A stretch of 42,583 nt of DNA, from positions 1 to 42,583 of the forward strand of contig JAJEEA010000433.1 in NCBI GenBank assembly GCA_022821235.1, read 5' to 3'. The DNA comes from Vicinamibacteria bacterium. GTDB taxonomy: Bacteria > Acidobacteriota > Vicinamibacteria > Vicinamibacterales > UBA8438. The notes below the pieces were generated by a model. It searched no databases. It was not told where the DNA came from and worked only from the letters and a program-made list of their open reading frames with translations. This document shows, piece by piece, positions 39,530 through 42,583 of this stretch. Position 1 is the stretch's first letter. Every line of letters begins with the position of its first letter. The position numbers were made by a program, and so were the translations under genes.

Positions 39530-42094
39530 CTACCGCGACGGGTAGCCCCCCACCCAGACGGGGCTCGACCACGCCATGGCGTCGTTCACCTGCCGCACCC
39601 GCACGTAGTAGTAGTCGCCCTGCCGCGGGGTGTCCTCGTCGGTGTAGTCGAAGCTGACGTCGCGGGGGCCGTTTCGGATGAGGCGGCGCAGGGTGATGCG
39701 GTCGTCGGGGTAGTCGTCGATGGGCATCGCCCGCTCGATGCCGCCGGCGTTCAGGGTCATCCGCACCCGGCTGGCGGGGATGACCGCGCGCGGCCGGTAG
39801 AAGGGCGGCGCCGAGCCCGTCTCGGTGGTCTCCTCCAGGGTGACGGTGACGGCCACGCTGGGGCGGATGCCCGACAGGGTGAGCCGCAGCGAGCTGCTGT
39901 CGCCTCGGGTGTGGGTGGCGAAACGCGCGCCGTTGCCGGTCCGCTCGAGAGACTGGGTGGTCGGGTTGACGAAGTCGGTGGCGGCGACGGCGACGACGTT
40001 GGCTCCGGTCACCCGCACCTCGCCGCGCCAGTGGCGCCAGCCGCGCGGGGCGTCGCCGGGGTGGACGGGGGTCTCGCCGGACGAGAACGAGAGCAGCCAT
40101 TGCTCGGTGTCTGCGGGGCGGCCGCGCCCTACCGCGTACTCCTCGCTCCAGATGACGTCGTCGTTCTTCAGCAGCTCGACCGACCGGATGGGCGCGGTGC
40201 CGACGACCCGGCCCTCGACCTCCCGGACCTCGGCGTACTCGGCCTCCTGCCCCATTGCGGTGCCGTTGACGCTCATGTCGAGGATGATGCGGTCGCCGGT
40301 CGTCGCATACGTGCGCCGCTGCTTCATGGCGTCGAAGATGGCGTCGCGCGAGCGCTCGGGGGCCATCACCGCGCCGAGACCGCCGCGCTGGGCCAGCGAG
40401 TCGCGGTTCGGGGCGGAATAGCCGGGGTGCGACAGGTGGTCGTCGGACGCGGCGATGAGGCCCACCCGGTGACCGTGCGACAGGTACTGCCGGACGAACC
40501 AGTTGAAGGTGCCGTGCATCGACATCATCTCGATGAGCGGCTCGAGCTGCGGGTCCGACTGGCGGTAGTCGCCGGGGTTGTGGGCGTGAGGGATGACGAG
40601 GACGTCGTCGGGGTCGTAGCGCGCGTGCAGCCCCTGGTAGAGCTCGGACAGGGTGGGGTACTCGACGGCGGATACCGGCGTGCGGTCGGTGGTGTCGCGG
40701 TAGAGCACGTTGTGGTGGCCGCCGAACCGGGCCGGCCGGGTCCACTCCCAGCCGAGATAGGGGATGAACCGGCCGGGGTCGTCGAACGCCTCGACGGCTC
40801 TCTTGGACAGCTCCCACTCGGCGTCGTCGAGCCAGACGTCGTGCTCGGAGTGGGTGACGAAGTCGAGCCGGGCGTCGTCGCGCGCGAACGTCATGAAGAA
40901 GTCGATGGTGCCGATGCCCTCGGCGTACCCGGAGTGGCCGTGGGTGTCGCCCCAGAAGATACGCCGCTCGGGGTCCTCTACGACGAGGATCGGGTTGGCG
41001 TCGCCGGTGATCTCGCGGTCCTCCGAGCGGAGGGTGATCCAGTGCGGTCCCGGCTCGTCCAGCGTCAGCGGCACGAGGGTGATGGCCTCGGACCCGGCCG
41101 GGGTGGTGGCGCGCACCTCGCCGTCGACCAGGACCTCGAAGGCAGGGATGTCGCCGGTGGCGCGGTTGAAGAACGCGTCCTCGGCCCGCACCGACAGCTC
41201 GAACGGCTCGCCCGGCTCGACGATGCTCGGGGCGAAGCCGTGCACCCCGGCCACCCGCGTCCCGCTGACGACGAAGGGCAGGATGGGCAGCGGCCGCCAC
41301 TCGCCGGACGCGTCGAGGTCGACGTAGAGGGGCAGGGGCATGCGCGCGCTCGACGTGCCGGTCAGCAGCAGCCCCGGCCCGCCGCCGCCGGTGTCGCCGT
41401 AGGTGACGGTGACCGTCTCGCCGGGGTCGAGCCGGCCCGAGGCGAGGCGGAAGACGAGAGCGGGCTCCGGCGCCCGGAACCCGCCGTGGGGGCCGCGCGC
41501 CATGTACACGTCGGGCTCGAACCGCGCGTCGCCGTCGCTGGTCGCGATGGTCACGTACCCCTCGCCGGCGGGGTCGTCGGTCTGGAAGAGGCCGTAGTTC
41601 ATGTTGAAGTGCCGGGCCACCCAGAAGCCGCCGCCGGCCTCGACCGCGCGCGTCCCCGCCGTCCACGTCTGGCGGATGGTCTGGTGGCTGCGTGCCTCGA
41701 ACGGCCCGAGCGACTCGGCCGCGAGCTCGCCGAGGGCGCCGGGCTCGTCGTGCAGGGTGAACTGGCGGACGAGCCGGTCGACGATGGCGCCCTGGGCGAG
41801 GGCCGCCTGCCCGGTGGGGGGCAAGGTCGACTGCAGCCGCACGCGCGGGCCCTCCAGGCCGACCTCGCCGCCGCCGAGGGCGTAGGCGTCGACCCACTCG
41901 TCGAGGATGCGCGCGCGTTCGGCGATGGTCGTCTCGTCGGTCGGGCTCGCCGCGACGTCGGCCTTGAGCTGCTCGACGGCGGCGCGCAGGTTCGGCGACA
42001 GGTAGTCGTCGCCGGCCCCGTCGCCGCCCGGCGCGCCGCACGCGGCGGCCCAGCCGGCCAGCGCGAGGGCGGGGAGGCTCGAACGGAGGATCAT
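39530..42094 (-). CDS. DUF3604 (PHP-like metal-dependent) lipoprotein
   Basis: The 854-aa protein starts at MILRSSLPALALAGWAAACG, a lipoprotein-type signal with the cysteine at 19. The central DUF3604 domain, related to PHP phosphoesterases, has RRIFWGDTHGHSGYAEG, DFVTHSEHD, VLVIPHAHNPGDYR and LIAASDDHLSHPG, giving the several His/Asp metal ligands of that fold. An N-terminal beta region and a C-terminal beta domain flank it. Family members are secreted by environmental bacteria; their substrates are unknown. An upstream ATG (42133) is possible, but the signal peptide argues for 42094; TATACAAT lies just before the ATG, so the transcript leader may be short. Complete and intact. Confidence 0.88.
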   Translation of the reverse strand: MILRSSLPALALAGWAAACGAPGGDGAGDDYLSPNLRAAVEQLKADVAASPTDETTIAERARILDEWVDAYALGGGEVGLEGPRVRLQSTLPPTGQAALAQGAIVDRLVRQFTLHDEPGALGELAAESLGPFEARSHQTIRQTWTAGTRAVEAGGGFWVARHFNMNYGLFQTDDPAGEGYVTIATSDGDARFEPDVYMARGPHGGFRAPEPALVFRLASGRLDPGETVTVTYGDTGGGGPGLLLTGTSSARMPLPLYVDLDASGEWRPLPILPFVVSGTRVAGVHGFAPSIVEPGEPFELSVRAEDAFFNRATGDIPAFEVLVDGEVRATTPAGSEAITLVPLTLDEPGPHWITLRSEDREITGDANPILVVEDPERRIFWGDTHGHSGYAEGIGTIDFFMTFARDDARLDFVTHSEHDVWLDDAEWELSKRAVEAFDDPGRFIPYLGWEWTRPARFGGHHNVLYRDTTDRTPVSAVEYPTLSELYQGLHARYDPDDVLVIPHAHNPGDYRQSDPQLEPLIEMMSMHGTFNWFVRQYLSHGHRVGLIAASDDHLSHPGYSAPNRDSLAQRGGLGAVMAPERSRDAIFDAMKQRRTYATTGDRIILDMSVNGTAMGQEAEYAEVREVEGRVVGTAPIRSVELLKNDDVIWSEEYAVGRGRPADTEQWLLSFSSGETPVHPGDAPRGWRHWRGEVRVTGANVVAVAATDFVNPTTQSLERTGNGARFATHTRGDSSSLRLTLSGIRPSVAVTVTLEETTETGSAPPFYRPRAVIPASRVRMTLNAGGIERAMPIDDYPDDRITLRRLIRNGPRDVSFDYTDEDTPRQGDYYYVRVRQVNDAMAWSSPVWVGGYPSR

Positions 42095-42224
42095 GACGCC
42101 ATTGTATAGCCTGCCGAGTCGGCCGGTGCGCACGTGACGGGTGCAGCCAAGGGGCCACCGGGCGTCGCGAACCGCCGCCGGCTGGTGCTAGAGTCGGTGG
42201 TGAGTTCGGAAAGCAGGAGGAGCC

Positions 42225-42578
42225 ATGCACTACCGGGTCCGCGGGAGGTTTCGCGAGGGCACGGCCGCCGAGTTCAGGCGACTGCTTCGCGACGGCACCA
42301 TCGCGCGGCAGCGGCCGGACGGAGAGGAGATCGTGGCATCGATGGAGCGTGCGGTCGTCACCAACGCGGGTGTCGTCGAATGGAGCGAGGTCTGCTACTG
42401 TCCGACGCCGCTGGAGCACGAGCGGGCGACCGTCTACGATCGGTTCTTCGACGACATGACGACCGAACGCGTCGAGGGATACCTGCCGCACGAGGGCCGG
42501 CCGTTCCTGGCCCGTCTCGACGAGCTCGCGGACTCGACGGATCCGGGTCCCGACCGGTCGGAACCGGCCCGAGGCTGA
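42225..42578 (+). CDS. Conserved small protein of unknown function (117 aa)
   Basis: AGGAGGAG stands right before the ATG at 42225, so expression is likely. The product starts MHYRVRGRFREGTAAEFRRL and continues with a beta-alpha pattern (RAVVTNAGVVEWSEVCYCPT, then ATVYDRFFDDMTTERVEG). It looks like a small ferredoxin-like (dimeric alpha-beta barrel) fold, but I cannot name the family. It is complete within the window and divergent from the DUF3604 gene, with the two starts about 130 bp apart. Confidence 0.75.
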   Translation: MHYRVRGRFREGTAAEFRRLLRDGTIARQRPDGEEIVASMERAVVTNAGVVEWSEVCYCPTPLEHERATVYDRFFDDMTTERVEGYLPHEGRPFLARLDELADSTDPGPDRSEPARG

Positions 42579-42583
42579 CCACT

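Overview
This is a high-GC window of about 42.6 kb with tightly packed genes on both strands. It has no rRNA, tRNA or CRISPR array that I can see. The gene repertoire includes a secreted PQQ dehydrogenase, a WGAPDLQGIWD-type secreted protein, a DUF1080 protein, a Tat-exported Gfo/Idh/MocA oxidoreductase, a DUF3604 lipoprotein, an ankyrin-repeat protein, a cyclase-family enzyme and many toxin-antitoxin genes. That mix, with the GC bias, suggests an uncultured Acidobacteriota (Vicinamibacteria-like) genome, perhaps a marine or host-associated metagenome bin. This placement is inference from gene style, not from a marker gene. LAYOUT. 1-6.9 kb: the 3' part of an ankyrin-repeat gene, a small unknown gene, a Fic AMP-transferase with five tandem 21-bp repeats upstream, a frameshifted MbcA/ParS/Xre-type antitoxin, a vapB-vapC-glyoxalase-like operon, a DUF368 polyprenyl-phosphate transporter candidate and a secreted protein of unknown function. 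7.3-12 kb: a PQQ dehydrogenase, a GHKL-ATPase/STAS-like (DUF4325) fusion and a threonine aldolase. 12.4-13.7 kb: a PD-(D/E)XK nuclease translationally coupled to an unknown partner. 13.9-17 kb: a cyclase/kynurenine-formamidase-like enzyme, a small membrane protein and a Tat-exported type-B carboxylesterase. 17.3-19.1 kb: a cobalt-type nitrile hydratase operon (alpha, beta, accessory protein) with a tandem duplication at the alpha/beta junction that creates a 32-codon mini-ORF. 19.2-27.8 kb: a carbohydrate block (DUF4440 protein, DUF1080 3-keto-glycoside hydrolase candidate, two Gfo/Idh/MocA oxidoreductases, a SSS sodium symporter and a TIM-barrel isomerase/epimerase), interrupted by a HigBA-like pair and small unknown genes. 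28.1-35.3 kb: the most unusual locus, a 2027-residue P-loop ATPase with an acidic octapeptide-repeat linker, overlapped by 4 bp by a 360-residue protein whose C-terminus carries an R-N-x3-H (HEPN-type) motif; this looks like an undescribed two-gene conflict or defence system. 35.6-38 kb: a broken minimal nucleotidyltransferase remnant, a PIN toxin/HTH antitoxin pair and a frameshifted DUF4143-type ATPase whose start region holds two AT-rich 20-bp palindromes. 38-42.6 kb: a frameshifted secreted protein, a small coiled-coil membrane protein, a DUF3604 lipoprotein and a small conserved unknown. HOW IT WORKS TOGETHER. The sugar block plausibly makes one pathway: uptake by the symporter, oxidation of glycosides to 3-keto forms by Gfo/Idh/MocA enzymes, cleavage by the DUF1080 protein and rearrangement by the isomerase. 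Much of the rest is accessory stress or conflict DNA (Fic, VapBC, HigBA, PIN-HTH, MbcA/Xre-like, MNT remnant, PD-(D/E)XK pair, ATPase-HEPN pair). Several of these genes carry single-base frameshifts, which are either decay of accessory genes or assembly errors.
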